A stretch of DNA of 64,000 nt, from the NCBI RefSeq assembly GCF_032118995.1, contig NC_092668.1, positions 13,123,501 through 13,187,500 on the forward strand, given 5' to 3'. This DNA is from Asterias amurensis. Taxonomy: Eukaryota > Echinodermata > Asteroidea > Forcipulatida > Asteriidae. The notes under the pieces were generated by a model. The model was not told where the DNA came from, did not search any database, and saw nothing but the letters and a program-made list of their open reading frames with translations. Below are positions 33,401 through 46,900 of this stretch, in pieces (the first letter of the stretch is position 1; each line of letters opens with the position of its first letter). The position numbers were made by a program, and so were the translations under genes.

Positions 33401-34431
33401 GTTTTTAGTGCTCTGTCCACTCACTGGTCCCCATCCAGCAAGCTGAGCGTGGTAACACTTCATGTACTTGCAGCCCATGTACATGTACATTCGTAGGAAA
33501 CCTGAGAAGGTCGTGCCTTAAAGCTCAACAGCCAATCAGAGTTCAATGCTTTCCTAGAGCTCCTGTAACTAAGCAGTACAGTGACACGCGCAAATGACGT
33601 CATTACAACACTAAAGGTACTCACTTGTTAAGCCCTTTTCACACGGCCAAAATGTAGCCGGGTCCCTTGCAACAAAATTTACGAGCGTAGGTTGTTTATT
33701 TGTTATCACCGTGTTTGACTGATTTTGTGAGCTTTAAATCCCACTGCAAAGTTAAAAAAAATTAACAACCCTTGTGCGACATGAGAGTGATATGACGAAT
33801 TGGTAATCCTGATCACCATAGTTGGACGAGATAGCACCCACAATAGCATGCGCTCTATGGGCATTTTCACCCAGGACGTCGTTCAATAAACAACGGTTCC
33901 TTTCACACGGTGATGTAGCCCACGTCCTTGGTCAAAACTTCCGCTAGTGTCATATTTTGTCGTAGGTCCGGACCTCCGAAAAAACATGTAGCATTGTTGG
34001 AAAAGATTTGACAAGGGACACTGGACACTCCAAAAATTGCTGTCCTTTCACACGAGGTGCATTTTGTAAAAATCTTACAACCATGCTACAATTTAGCAAG
34101 GGACCCTTGCCCTTTCAAAAATGAAGCTACTGGCCAGCGGGGTCGAGTATGTTCTTTTCAAAACCTGTTTTTGCTTTATATTTTGTTTTCGGAACTTCGA
34201 TACTTCACCTCAGGAGGCGTACACGTGAACGGGTGACCACCAAGGCTTGTTACGATATCGCACCATACACCTTACGATGTGTTTGTTTATATGGGTGTTT
34301 ATTTTGTGGTCAGTTAAGCCGGCTTAACTCGAGATGTACTCGATAGATGAGATAAATATTGTTGTATTGTTCTTTGGTGTTAAGTGTGTGGTGGACTTTA
34401 TTGATGTGGGATTTGAGTCAGTGAATGGTAA

Positions 34432-34522
34432 GGTATCAATGTTGGTTTGCGGTAACACCGTGTGTATCGACTTTCCAGGTAGAGTTTGTTCTTTAGATAA
34501 ATGTCATATAATATTATTTTAT
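34432..34522 (+). repeat. GGTTTGCGGTAACACC repeat
   Basis: It reads AAGGTATCAATGTTGGTTTG then GCGGTAACACC, followed by TTCCAGGTAGAGTTTGTTCT. Nearly the same text recurs at 48430-48500 in the transporter gene, where an inverted arm is also present. Confidence 0.65.
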
Positions 34523-37500
34523 CGATTAGTGTCCAGTGACGGGTCTGTTCTTACGAAAATACTGACCGACAACGACCGTCATCAGGCAACGCCCTGCCGC
34601 TGCCATGTTTTTTAGCTCAATGTTTTAATTCAACCTTTTGAAGAAAACCTTATGTCCATGGGTAGCTGTGCTTTAGTTGGGAGGGGCAGCTCTTCATGCG
34701 TGACGTCATAATCAGGTCGAGCTTTACTTGTTTAATTTCTTCCATCTTTCTCTGTTGTACATTTGATAGATCTTCGAATCTGAATCCAGTATCCTCCATC
34801 ATTGCTCTATGCCTCCATCAAGTGGTCAAGGTCTTCTTTGGGCGTCCTCTTGTGGTTTTTTTTTGTGTGTTTTTTTGCCATGGGTGGGTTTTCAAATTAG
34901 AGCATCCCCAGTGAGTGCCTGATCTTTGCTATACGCCAACATTGGCCATGCAAACCGCATTCTTTGTTGTCAAATGGACTTGGTGGTTCCTGAAAGTGTC
35001 CTATATCAATCTTTGATCGTATGATGCTGTATGTGATTGCTGCCTTTTATCGGCACCTGTAACAGCCTCGTTGCAAAAAGGACCCTTCCATTTTACGAAG
35101 TCGAGTTTTTAGGGATGAAGCAATTTCGCCAAGCAGTGCCCGTACCTTTAAAGTCTTCAGGTCTCCTGTATGTCAGGGGAACTGACGTCACGCGCCTGCC
35201 CATGAACTTGCCTTAATACACTCAGCGAAGGTCATAACACGACACGAGAACTTTTCCCAGCACGCGATGGTATCACGTCTGTAGTCGGTCAGGTAGCACA
35301 CGGGTGCACCCACTATTTAGTACTGCGATAACTCCATGGTACTCCCATACCATACAGTGGAAAATGTTAGATGTTCAAAAATAATTGTTACATTTTTGGT
35401 TTTCCTCCATATGTATAAGTCAACACAATGAAACCGAGGCTGAGAGTGAAAATAAACGTAGCCTATAGGTAATACTAACAAATACGAATGACTTTCAAAC
35501 ATTAAACTTTACCAGAAAGAGATGCTATAAAAAAACATATATTTAAATATGCCAATGAGTTTCTCTGCCATGGTGACAGCGAGTAAATAGGCCCTACATT
35601 TCAACTTGAACCCCTTTTTGTCTTGACCAGTTCTTGGAAGAGAAGGCTGAAGAGATTACAAACCAGCGTGTGGGAGAACGTGTTGGATGAGGGGGGTCGG
35701 GTCACCGTATCGCATCAACCCGGACTTGGATTTATTTTTGTTTTTACTCTTCCCAGTTCTTCGAAACCTTTGGAAAGCAAGTGCCAAACATCTGAGTAAC
35801 ACTGTATGAGTCAACAGGATATAATCTGTCCTCACTCTAGCCCCCCCCCCCCCATATCCACCCGGGTAACTCATCTAAAAGCCCCACAAAATTTATTTCA
35901 CACGACATCATTAAAACGAAGGTCCCATGCTTAATTTTAACATGGCTACTAAATTGTACTACTCCTCGTGTCAAAGGACAATAATGTTTATACTGTCCAT
36001 AAAGGATGGCATATTTGAGACAATTTCACAAGGGACCGTGGACAGTCCAACACTGAGTTGTCCTTTCACACGAAGTGCAACTTGTAAAACGTTACAACCA
36101 TACTCAAATTAAGCAAGGGACCTCTGCTAAATTGCTGTCGTATGAAGATGGCTCTTTACCAATTCTTCGACAGGTGTTTTTACTGACCATAAAGAACGGC
36201 CGCAAATTTGAGATTTCACAGGGGAATTTTAATAGTTTAAACATAAAGATGCGCCCTCTTTCACCATAATATAAATGGTTGATAACAAAAACAGAAAGTT
36301 CAATGTCCAAAATGGTTTCCCCTTGGTGTTTTGGTTTTGACGACTCCCTTCCAAATACCAGTCCTTTTGAAACCTTTGAAAATCCAGTGCCAAGCATCTG
36401 ATATTTACCATCACTATACATCATGTTGGTCAGAGGGGTGTCGGGTCACTGTTTAACCCCATCAACCGTTTCCAGACTTGGTGTTTCCGAAATGCTAGTT
36501 CTTTGACAAGCATGTTTTTTATTGTCCACACAGAACGGCAAATTTGAGATTTCGCAAGGGAACTTGTTTAGTTCAAACATAAAGATATGCCCCCTTTAAA
36601 TCCACATTTGATATGAAAAAAACACCTGTCCAGAAAGTACAATGCTCCATGAAGGTCTTGTGACTCTTTTATTAATAGCAGTTCTTCGAAACCTTTGGTT
36701 GGAAATGCAGTGCCAGACATCTAAGCAACACTGTACCATCATTTTACCTCATGGTGCTTTCTTGGTAACAGAAACATTTGTCGGCGATTTCGTAAAAAAT
36801 AAAAAAAATCCCCATTAATTATCTGTTAAGGTCCGTACAATTTTTCTAGAGATGGTAAAATAATCAGTTAGGGAAGAGTGATTTCAATAACGGTGGTACA
36901 ACTTTCAATTGAAAATAAATTAATTTCTAGTCTAATAAATGTTTCATGTCAACTGTCGACTTTCTGCTTTATGGATCGGCTGTAATTAAGTCTCACTTTT
37001 CTATTTGATTTTAAGAGTTTATTTCACCATTTAAAGACACTGGACACCTTTGGTAATTGTCAAAGACCATTCTCATTGGTGTATCTCAACATATGCATAC
37101 AATAATAAACATTTGAAAATTTGAAATCAATTGGTCGTCGAAGTTGCAAGAGAATAATGGAAGCAAAACACCCTTGTCACTCAAGTTGTGTGCTTTCAGT
37201 GCTTGACTTCGAGACCTTAGTTATCCCGCTTATTTGCTCATCAGAAAAATTGTTAATCATTATTTTCTGCTTCGGCAGCTCTATTTAAAATATAGCAACA
37301 GAGTTATTGTTTGACATGTACTATACGATACAAACTCGAACGATGTACGACTAGAAAGAAAAAAAAAACATATTGGAAAAACACCATATGTTGTTCGCAC
37401 TACACAAAGGTCATGCCATGCATGCATGATCTGAGCTAAACTAATATCATATTTCACAAATGTTTCTCTTCATTATGGTAATAATCATAATATCAGTTAG

Positions 37501-39170
37501 AGCAAACAATAGTGCTGCATGACAATTTCCGTACGAAAACTACTTAATTAATGTTCCTGTCTGGTGGCAACAATGTTGTATTGAAACTGTCTTGATGACA
37601 AAGATTCCGTTTGTTAAAAAGGTAGGAATTAATTTGTTGTTTTTATAGTGTACGAACTTTATAATTTAGATTAACGAGCAATGCATGCAGTGTATTTTGA
37701 AGCGTGACAAATAACATGGCGGGCAACTCAGCACGAAACAATACCATTCCAGCCATTGTTGTCTGTTCATTTTTATTGATTATTGAGTTTAACATTTTGT
37801 TGTTGCTTGTACAGGCTAAATTTCACTAAATATTATTTTGCGTAACAGTTTTCTGCTAGGAAAAAAATTAGCAAGATACCAGTCACACGGGTAAAATTGT
37901 ATATTATTTTGGCTGGTGACCTTATTCTTGTATACATTATTTTTGTTCTGCTCACCAGCCGTGTTTTGTCGCTAGAAGCAAATGAATGACATCAGGGCAC
38001 TGAACCATATTTCATATAGAGTTGCTGAACACAGCAAATTGCTTAAGCAGAAATGCTAAGCAGAAATGAGCAGGGTCACCAGTCACTGATGGTACGTGGA
38101 ATGGTCTTTTTGGCTGGTTTCTCTAATAAATGCCAGCACATGTTTCTTGTGTTCAGCTATTTCTGGGGCTTATATACATGCAGCTGTATTTGAAATTGGC
38201 CCCGGCCCAACAAGGAAGTATCAGCGCATTTTCTTTTCTCAGATTGTTTAAGTGCAATCTAGTTCATGGATAAAATAAAACCTTTATATTCTCAGCCGTA
38301 TTGTCTTTTTCCTGATGAAATAATGCCAAGCCAAACCGAGATTTAAAGGGAAAAGTAATTTTTTGTTCGTATTTAGAAATTAACCGAACACTGTACAATA
38401 ATTGGGGGGAGCACATGGAAACTTGTGTAGCGTGTAAACTAGTCGCTATTAGGATTTAATATTCTGCTTGTGGTTGTCGTTGTTCTTTTAAACCAGAACC
38501 ACCCCCACCCCCAAAAAAAGAATCAAACAACCAAAAAAATACTTCGCATACTTCAAAATATAAATATTTAATGTAATAAATAACTGAACTGTTTATCTGT
38601 TTCCTAACTTTCTACAGCTGTTCCTATTTGTTTTGACGATAAAGTAAACATTTGAGGTGCATAAACACTGTGCCATTTTTAGTATGCTGCATTATAACTT
38701 AAGGAAACGTAATAGCTATCAAACAACTTTACAGGCAGGTTATCTTTGGGGTTGTCTTGTCGAAGAACATTATTTTCACTTAGTGTATCCAATGTTCATA
38801 AAACCTGTGAAGATTTGGGCTCGATTAATGTTCTTTATGAAGTTGGAAGCTGGACTAAAATCTAAAATGAAAGAAAACACTCCGTTGCATCGTCTGTGCA
38901 TTCAGATGCTTGAGAAAGGTTTCCTGAATCTAAGATTCAAATTATTGGGCGACAATTTCTAAAACTACATTACTTCAAAGGGAGTTGTGTTGTAGTAGTA
39001 TCAGCAGCTCTTTGGTTAAAGGGCGCCCTCCATTGATATTGTTAGGGCTGATGTTGTTATTGTTATTGATATTAGGGCTGATGAACGTGTACAATTTTCC
39101 TCTTGTACCCCGCCTCTTAAGTACCCCGCCTCTTAAAATCCTTTCATGAATTCATGGGCTCCAAACACAC

Positions 39171-39325
39171 AATGGGTGCGTTCGTTTAGCTTCCTTGGGT
39201 CGACCTCGAGGTGTGACTTTTTTTTTTTACAGGACGAACGTGTGCAGATAATTACCCACGTTCGTCCTAGAAAAAACAACCGCCACACATCGGGGTTGAC
39301 CCAGGGAAGCTAAACGCACCCAATG
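39171..39325. mobile_element. Palindromic MITE, AATGGGTGCGTT ends
   Basis: The ends AATGGGTGCGTTCGTTTAGC and GCTAAACGCACCCAATGG are inverted copies. A second nested hairpin (GGACGAACGTG against CACGTTCGTCC) occupies the centre. No coding capacity. This is the only copy I noticed in the window. Confidence 0.85.
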
Positions 39326-40261
39326 GAGACACAGTAGGGGGACAACACGCCCCCATATCAAGCACCAAATACAACAAGACTTTTAAATACTTTTGGCCAA
39401 AATAATCATAATATTCACTTGGCAATAATTAGTCGGCGGCATAGTACAGCAAAGAGTAATAGTTCTATAGCATGTAGCTCCATTGTGCACCTGGTTGACG
39501 TGGAAATTTATACACGTATCCACCAGTATATAAAAAAGGCCGATTGAAAATGGTTCGGTGAATCCATTATCACAAAATGACAGTTAGTTGTCGATTCTAT
39601 ACACAATCAATCTGAGCGACCATGGATGGTGTGTTTTCACGCGTACCATTCTGACTGCAGTATTCACCATGTAGACGTCTACCACAGTTCTGGGGTATTT
39701 TGCAGCAATCGAGGCTTTCAGTCAAGAACCGTATTCGCTATAGTTGTGGAGGCAATATCTTTTGAAGTTGCGTGAGTTGACTTGTTTATATTTGCTCAAT
39801 TTTGTTCGATATTTATCACACCGTAACATTTTCTCTCGTCATTATGTACTGTGGTTTCTGTTTGCACTGTTCTATTGTACACGGCTTAAATCGACAACTT
39901 TGAAAATGTTTTCATGGCAATATGATATGGCTAATTCGACCATGGAGTCATGACCATGGAGATAGAACGAATTTTCTTTCTCCCGTTATCATGAAGTGGC
40001 GGTCATTTGACGTCTGTTTGCCTAAAACTATAGCTGGTCTATGGTCTATGTAGAAAGTGGGTCAACACGATTGCTACACCCTGTGTTCCGGGTCCCCTTT
40101 ATGTTCCAACTCATGACCTTATTGTGTTTTCCTAGCCTTAAACCTTAACCCTGACTCTAACCCTATGGCATGCCCTAACCATAGTGAACAAAACACATGG
40201 GGTTTTACCTTTCGGGACATGTGGGGGTCGGAACAATGATATGGCTTTTGCAAACATGTAG

Positions 40262-40445
40262 TTAAAGGGACACGTTGCCTTGCTTGGTTCAGTGAGTTGG
40301 TCTATGAAAAGCATTTGAAACCGTTTGTAATAAAAATGCATAAAACAAAAATAATGGTTGGAAAGATGTTTTAAAAGCACAACATAATGATCCACACAAA
40401 TGATGCCTCGAATTACACGGCACGCCGTTTTGTGGTCTCCACAAA
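40262..40445. mobile_element. Half copy of GTTGCCTTGGATCGG MITE
   Basis: Only the left arm of the palindromic family is present: TTAAAGGGACACGTTGCCTT, then GAAACCGTTTGTAATAAAAA and GATCCACACAAATGATGCCT. The homology fades near 40440, where the next repeat begins. Confidence 0.72.
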
Positions 40446-40925
40446 ATTGCCGATGTCACATGCAATTATGTCCTCTATGCAATACTATCTGGAAGACATT
40501 GTTGCATATTCAATAATGTCCGCCGGACGGTTTTGCATATGCAATCGTGTCTGCCCGGACGCCACTGCATAATGCAGTTGTGTCCGCCCGGACACATTTG
40601 CATATGCAGTTGTGTCCGCCCCGTGCAAAACCGTCCTTGTGCAAAACCGTCCTTGTGCAAAACCGTCCTTGCAGTAAATTAAACGCCCTTTGTCAACATA
40701 ACACGTTCGCCATTGTTTTACAAGATGGAAAATGTTTAATAAGCGACCGTTTGGTATGTTGGGCAACCATAAAATACGTGAATAATGCTGCATATACTTA
40801 GGTTCAGTGCATGCACGCTCGCCTATGCGCGCACATACATGTACAGTCATGCACATGCACATGCAATAGTGTCCGGAGCGGACACTATTGCATGGCGGAC
40901 ACAATTGCACCTGATACCGACCGTG
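40446..40925. repeat. TGCAATAGTGTCCG repeat with tandem CCTTGTGCAAAACCGT
   Basis: This has multiple copies of GTGTCCGCCCGGAC-type and GCATATGCA motifs, then three tandem CCTTGTGCAAAACCGT units near 40625-40672, and ends with CAATAGTGTCCGGAGCGGAC. Parts recur at 30515-30660. The alternating CCGGAC and TGCATA motifs give local dyads. Confidence 0.65.
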
Positions 40926-43212
40926 TTAGTTTGCAATATAAAAGTAAAATCGTAGACGGGTGGCCCGTCTATGGACAGCCAAAATAATAAAATTATGTAG
41001 AATTAAGAAGACGCTTTAGATAAGGAGTTGGACCATTTCTCTACAGTCCAGTTTTACAGTGAAGTTCAGTTTAGGCTTTGCTTAGCCCCAAGTTTGGTGA
41101 ACCTCAAGAGGTAGCAGATGATAAAGTTTCTGAAGATGGATTTAGATGAGGTTAGATTATTGCTCACTCAGATGGAATCTGAGCAAGTCCCTGAGAATCA
41201 GAACATTCGATCCTGGTTTATTGATTTCAGACTATGTGGGTTAATTAATACAGGTGCATGATAAATTGTTGCTAAACTAAGTCGTCATTGCTCGAGTTAT
41301 TTATATATAAAAACAAGAATGGTCTGTTAACAATACAAATGCCCCGCTGAGTTTGGAATGGCTACACCAAGTCCTTTTCGAGTTATTGTTTTAGCCATAA
41401 TGAGCTTAATATTTTACTGAGGGGTCCAAAAAACAATAGGCTTCTGGGGGATCCCATGACCAATCCCCAAACCAAGCTTGGAGTTGATTCGCCAAGTCCT
41501 TCTTGAGATATTGCTCGGGCACACACGGAAAGACTAGGCAAACACTACATGCCGCTTCGGCTGGCTTCGCCGGCGGGGCATAAAAAAAAGATACATGTTA
41601 TGCTGGTAGTTGGATGGTGAAAAACAGTCTAGACTAATATACATGGTGACAAACGTGTCATGATTATTTTTTAACAGTAGGCATGGTACGTAAACTCCAT
41701 ATTTTTATGATGCCTTCTTATCATAAAAAGGTTTCAACCCCCAACCAGCGGCGAATAATATGGTAAAATTTGAGGGAAGGGTACGCCATTTTGTTTTTAT
41801 AGTGGCAACTACTGGCTATCAATTTAAACATTTGCATTTCTCTTAAAGAGAGCGTTTTGTATCACAGCGCCCTCTGTCGTTCATCATATAAACGGAGAAT
41901 GTATTTTGCGGTTTCGTTGTTGCTGCTGTAATAAAAACAAAATATCATTTGCGTGGACGCTGTAACATGCCATGGCGATGACGACGAGCAAGCTTTCCCC
42001 TTGTATAGTGCATTAATCAATTCAATTCACAGGTCTGTTTCCGTACTGTCAAAAACACAGCATTACAGAATGCGTATACAATGTAATAGCGAACAGAGTA
42101 GTAAGGTTTATACAGTCAAAGAAAAGCTCAAGAAAAGGAGAGTTACTCAAAAACGGATCGATAAACAGAATCAGTTCATGACGTAGGTACATCACCTGAG
42201 ATTGGTTTCGGTTTACCCCCCCCCCCCCCCACTGTCTTTTTCGTTACCTTTCCAAGATGAATGCTATCTGGTTTTGAACGTATTCATTGTCGGCGTTATC
42301 ATTTTATTCGTTTATTGTGCCCAAGTTTAATATAAAAAAAAACGTTCAGACGTGCATTAAATTTGTAGCAAATACAGATAATATTACCAGTTATTTTTAA
42401 ATTTACAAATGGAAAACACTGTAAAATAGGTTTGTGATAGGGTTGAGCGGCCAAGTTATAAACAACATCATTAATATTTGCACAGTTACCGTGACAGTGA
42501 TACAGCCAATTTGGTTGGTTGGTTTTGTGGGTTTTTTGTGGGGTTTTTTTCCCGCCATTTGCTGTTTTTATTTGTGTGTATATGGTGGATATGTACACCG
42601 AGTAAGCACACTGGTCTTTTACAATAATTATTACCAAAGTAGATCTGCCTTTAAGCTTATCCTACCAGCACATTATCTAGTATCAAGCCTTCATATAAAA
42701 ACACGAGCTTGAAATCTGAAACCTGAACTACATGTATGGTGTCCGACTTGTTGACAAAGCTACTAGTAAGTGTAAACTGACTATTCACGTTCTTTCCATG
42801 CTCAAACAGTAAAGGTCAAAATTATCATCATCGGGTTTATTCTACTGTTCACAGACGCATAGCAACGCCGGGTATTGTACTGTACATCGTACATTGAGAG
42901 GACAACTCGTCTTCGGAATACCAGCTTCATTGTAAACGATTCCGCGTACTGCCATTTTGTTGCCATTCAAAACAACGTGTATGAAGTACAGCGTGGATTT
43001 ACACTGACATTTTAATATTTTGGACTATGGTTGATGCATGGAGGTTCCTCATCCATCCACATTTGATGCGTGTGGCTCTGCAATCGCTAGCCTGCAAAAT
43101 TAACGTACGGTCGTGTGTAGACTTGAACTCAAGTCTGAGACTGGTTTATTAACCAGTCAGGTAAGGTGAGAGTTTATTGTGTTCTTCCGGATGAAATATT
43201 TGTGGTGATAAA

Positions 43213-43884
43213 ATGAGTGTCAAGCCACAAGAACTTAAGGCGTTGGAGAACATCCCGTTGGTTGGTAGTCAATTCCTAACTGCGGATCATGGCGGTACGG
43301 GGTCATCTCCGGAAAACGGCAGGAAAGGAGACTACGACGACCGTGCTCACGAACCGGACCATCCGCTCCACAGGCGAGCGTTCACGCACATCCTAGTCTT
43401 CGAGACGTTCATATCAATCGCTTTTCTGGGCGTTCGGGAGGCCATTGTTCTGTACTGTATCAATGTGCTGTTTTATGTCGATGGGGGCGCCCCGAAGATG
43501 ATAGACGTGTATGCAGCCGTTGTGCCGTGCCTGCCAGTCTTCGGGGGTATACTGGCCGATGTTCTCGCTGGGAGATTCCGGATGATCAAGATTGGAGCCT
43601 TCACTACTTTAGCAGGTTTGTTTTCTGTTCCTGTCTTTACGAATCACTAGCTTACGAAACTATATCCACAGGACTTTATTGTTGTTCTTAAAGGTGACAC
43701 AACGTCCCCCCCAAAAAAAAAAAAAATTATATATATATATATTTTCCCGCTTCTTTCTGGATCCTTCCCTTAATCCCTTTCCCCCTCTCTCTTTCTATAA
43801 ATGGATATGTATTTGTTTGTACTTGTTTTATGCCTCTGAAGAAGGTCCGGATTGGATCGAAAGCTAAGGCCATCTACCCTATTC

Positions 43885-43919
<35 letters not shown>

Positions 43920-46900
43920 ATTTATTTCAATTTATTAGAGGATTTCAACGATGTCCTGTGCATTTGTGTTATGTCTTTTCAATGTTTGTCAAATAAATTG
44001 CTATTTATTGCAATCTTGTCAAGTAGGAGGGCTCAGTTGTATGTTCAAGTGATCCTTGTTTCTAGGTGATTTATTTCATAATGGGGTTTCAATGTATTTG
44101 AGGGCTCCCAGGACACCCTGTTCATTTTTGTAATATATTTTCAATGTTTTGTCAAATTTGTATTCCTATTTACTGTCATCTTTGTAAAAAATATATTCAT
44201 GTACCTCCGTACTGCGGTGTGAATTTTTAACAATTGTTGTACCTTGTTGTGCCAAATGATTCAGCTTTGTGCTGTCAGTTGTTTTTTTTTTTGGTTTTTT
44301 TTTTCTTATTATAAATGAACGAAGACAAATCTATCTATCTAGAACTATCTACCAACAATTTTTTTTTGTTTGGCAGGTGTACTTCTCTTAACGTTAGCTG
44401 TGGTCCCATTCGAGAATTGGTACGCTCGAACCATCTCCATCCAGGCGAAGAGGGGTGTCTTTATCATCGGTTTTACGGCGATGTTTCTTGGCTATGGCTG
44501 CTACGGAGCGAACGTTGGGCCGTTTGCTGCCCGTCAAGTTGAACAGGCTGGAGAGAAAGCTGTCAGGACGCTGTTTCATTGGTAGGTCAAGGGTCGTGTC
44601 AAAGGTCAAATATATATTTCAAGCTATGTTGTGACAGTTATGTTTAATTGTTTCGTTGTTGCTTGCTCGATGGCGAAGATTTTGAAGTGCGTTACTTGTT
44701 TGTTACATCAAGCTATGTGTTGTTTCTTACAAGCCATTTGTTTGCTGTTGCAAGATTTGTATTGTTGTTCAAACTATTTTTGTTTGTTGTTTTTAACAAG
44801 CCCTTTGATGTTTGTTGCTCCTATGTTGGTTGATGGAAGGCCATTGTTGTTTGTTGTTTGTTGCAAGCAGTTGTTGTTGTGTGTTTGTTACAACTTTTTT
44901 TTCTTTGTTGCTTTGTCTGTTTCAAACTGAGCCCTTAGTAATCATTTGGTTGTTACAAACTCGTTGGTATTGGTTGCTGCAGTTCAGAGAATTAGAAGAA
45001 AAATCAATGTCCTTTAAAAGCCCATCATTCTGAAATGCATTGTTGAAAAAAAGTTGAGTAAAACATCTCACTAACTACTTTTTTTCTACCAATAAATATA
45101 CCACCATTATTTTAATTGTAGGTTCTACTGGTCTACCATGTTTGGTCTGGCCGTATCTCTACCCATTGCAGACTACGTGGAGAGGGCCTTCAACTTCGGT
45201 GTCGGCTTTGGAGTCCTTTCCGTATTACTAATCATTGGCATCATCGTGTTAATGTCTCTGAGACATGACTACGTCGAGATTCCGCCTCAGAGTAAGTTAT
45301 GCCCTATAGACCCTTATCACGCTGTCACCATCTTGGTCCTGTTCCCTGTTTCCATAGCGGTAATGAATGCTAACATTCATTGTGCAAACTTGGCACCAGA
45401 CTATTATTTCATCCAACCTCAGTTTGGTTACAATTAATTAGAATGGCGTAAAATCAAAATGGCACGACAGTGACACAGGTCTTTAGTCTGGTATCCTGTC
45501 TTTTTCCGCAAAAATACTGGCAGGTATTGGCTTTCTATGAATTGTATACATATGTACATCAAAATTAACTGCGAATCTCCAGAACCATGAAAGCCATTCG
45601 AAATGAGGCGAGGTCAAAGGTGATTATGTGCGTGGGCTCAACGGCAGATCTCTGGCGTACAGGTTCCTCGAAGTGTGACGTCAGACGTTCACACTAGTTC
45701 TGCCCTAGAGAGCGGCCCCCGGTTCGATATCTATGCATTCGATATATACATTCTGTCAAACGTAAATGCAATTTTTGTCTAATGTCGGTTTTTCTTTACT
45801 CCCAAACATAACTCAGTCATCTCAGCGATTACCCACAAAAAAATATCTCCTCCTTCAGTAATCAAATAGAAAATGACAATTAATACACTTAATTTTGCTT
45901 GAATTCACAATCTTTAGGAGATGCCCTCACAAATGTTGTCAGGATAATCTTCCAAAGTCTCAAGAATCGATTCTCAAGCAAAGAAGTCACGGACGACAAA
46001 CAGAAACCTAACGGCACGCTCGATCACTCCAAGCAAGAATTTGGCGGGAGTTTTTCCCGCCTTAAAGTCGACGAAGTGAAGCATCTGCTGAAGACACTAC
46101 CTGCTTTTCATACAGTTACAATCTACGCCGTGGTTTATTTTTTTGTAAGTAGTGCCCTCTTTTATTTACTTTATGAAAAAGGAAAATGTTTTACGAATTG
46201 TCTTTGATTCACTTTTATATTGCCACACGAAACACCCCTTGTTAGTATTGGTTGAAATGACACTGGACATATTTGGTAATATTGTCAAAGACCCGTCTTT
46301 TCACTTGGTGTATCTTAACATGCAAACCCTCCTTTCTTTCCCCTTTTTCGACGCATGTGCAGATCATAGAAACATACTTAGAGCAGTACAAAAGGCTCAA
46401 TCCATACTTCGGCGAAATCGGCAATTCGGCCATGGTGCCCAACGTGCTTTACCCGGTGTACGGCTCCGTGGTTGTGCTGGTTCTCACACCGGTCTTATGC
46501 TACACCTACCCATGGCTGCAGAGAAAAGGCTTCAAAATAACCCCATTACGGAGGATTGGTAAGTGAAGCAATCAGTCCGTTGTCTGCGAGTGAATCTGTT
46601 CTACAGAGGCCCTTTTCGAAACCACGGCTTCAGCTCCAGATTCGTCTCAGGCTAGCCTGGCCCCGCGATTATTTTGACAATGCACGTGCTTTACGTATAT
46701 ACGTGCTCATGGCTTCAGACGACAGAACGTAGCCTGAGCTGAATCCAAAGCCGAAGTCGTGGATTCGAAAAGGGCCTAGATAAAACAAACTTCTGACCGC
46801 GAGAGGGCGTGTGTGAACCTTTACGGGTGCACCACGCTAGTTAAAACTCACGCGCTGCAACCAAGGCTAAAATACTAAATATTCAAAAATACTTTTTAAA

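Larger units (their letters stand above)
33404..43212. other. Gene-poor intergenic stretch (~9.8 kb)
   Basis: I find no exon or RNA gene here. Repeats include a family with TCCTTTCACACGAGGTGCA and AGCAAGGGACC motifs (about 33626-34117, again 35975-36120), diverged segments sharing TTCGAAACCTTTGG and GTCGGGTCAC (about 35690-35830, 36350-36460, 36680-36740), TTAA-type remnants (37032-37220 and about 38700-38990), a GCTAAGCA element (38024-38215) and the elements listed separately. A TATAAAAAAGG box near 39528 has no gene after it. The frame at 41953-42186 (77 codons) resembles nothing I know. Confidence 0.55.

Noticed and set aside
41953..42186. 77-codon plus-strand frame
   Set aside because: No recognisable family, splice context or codon pattern, and it lies among repeats.
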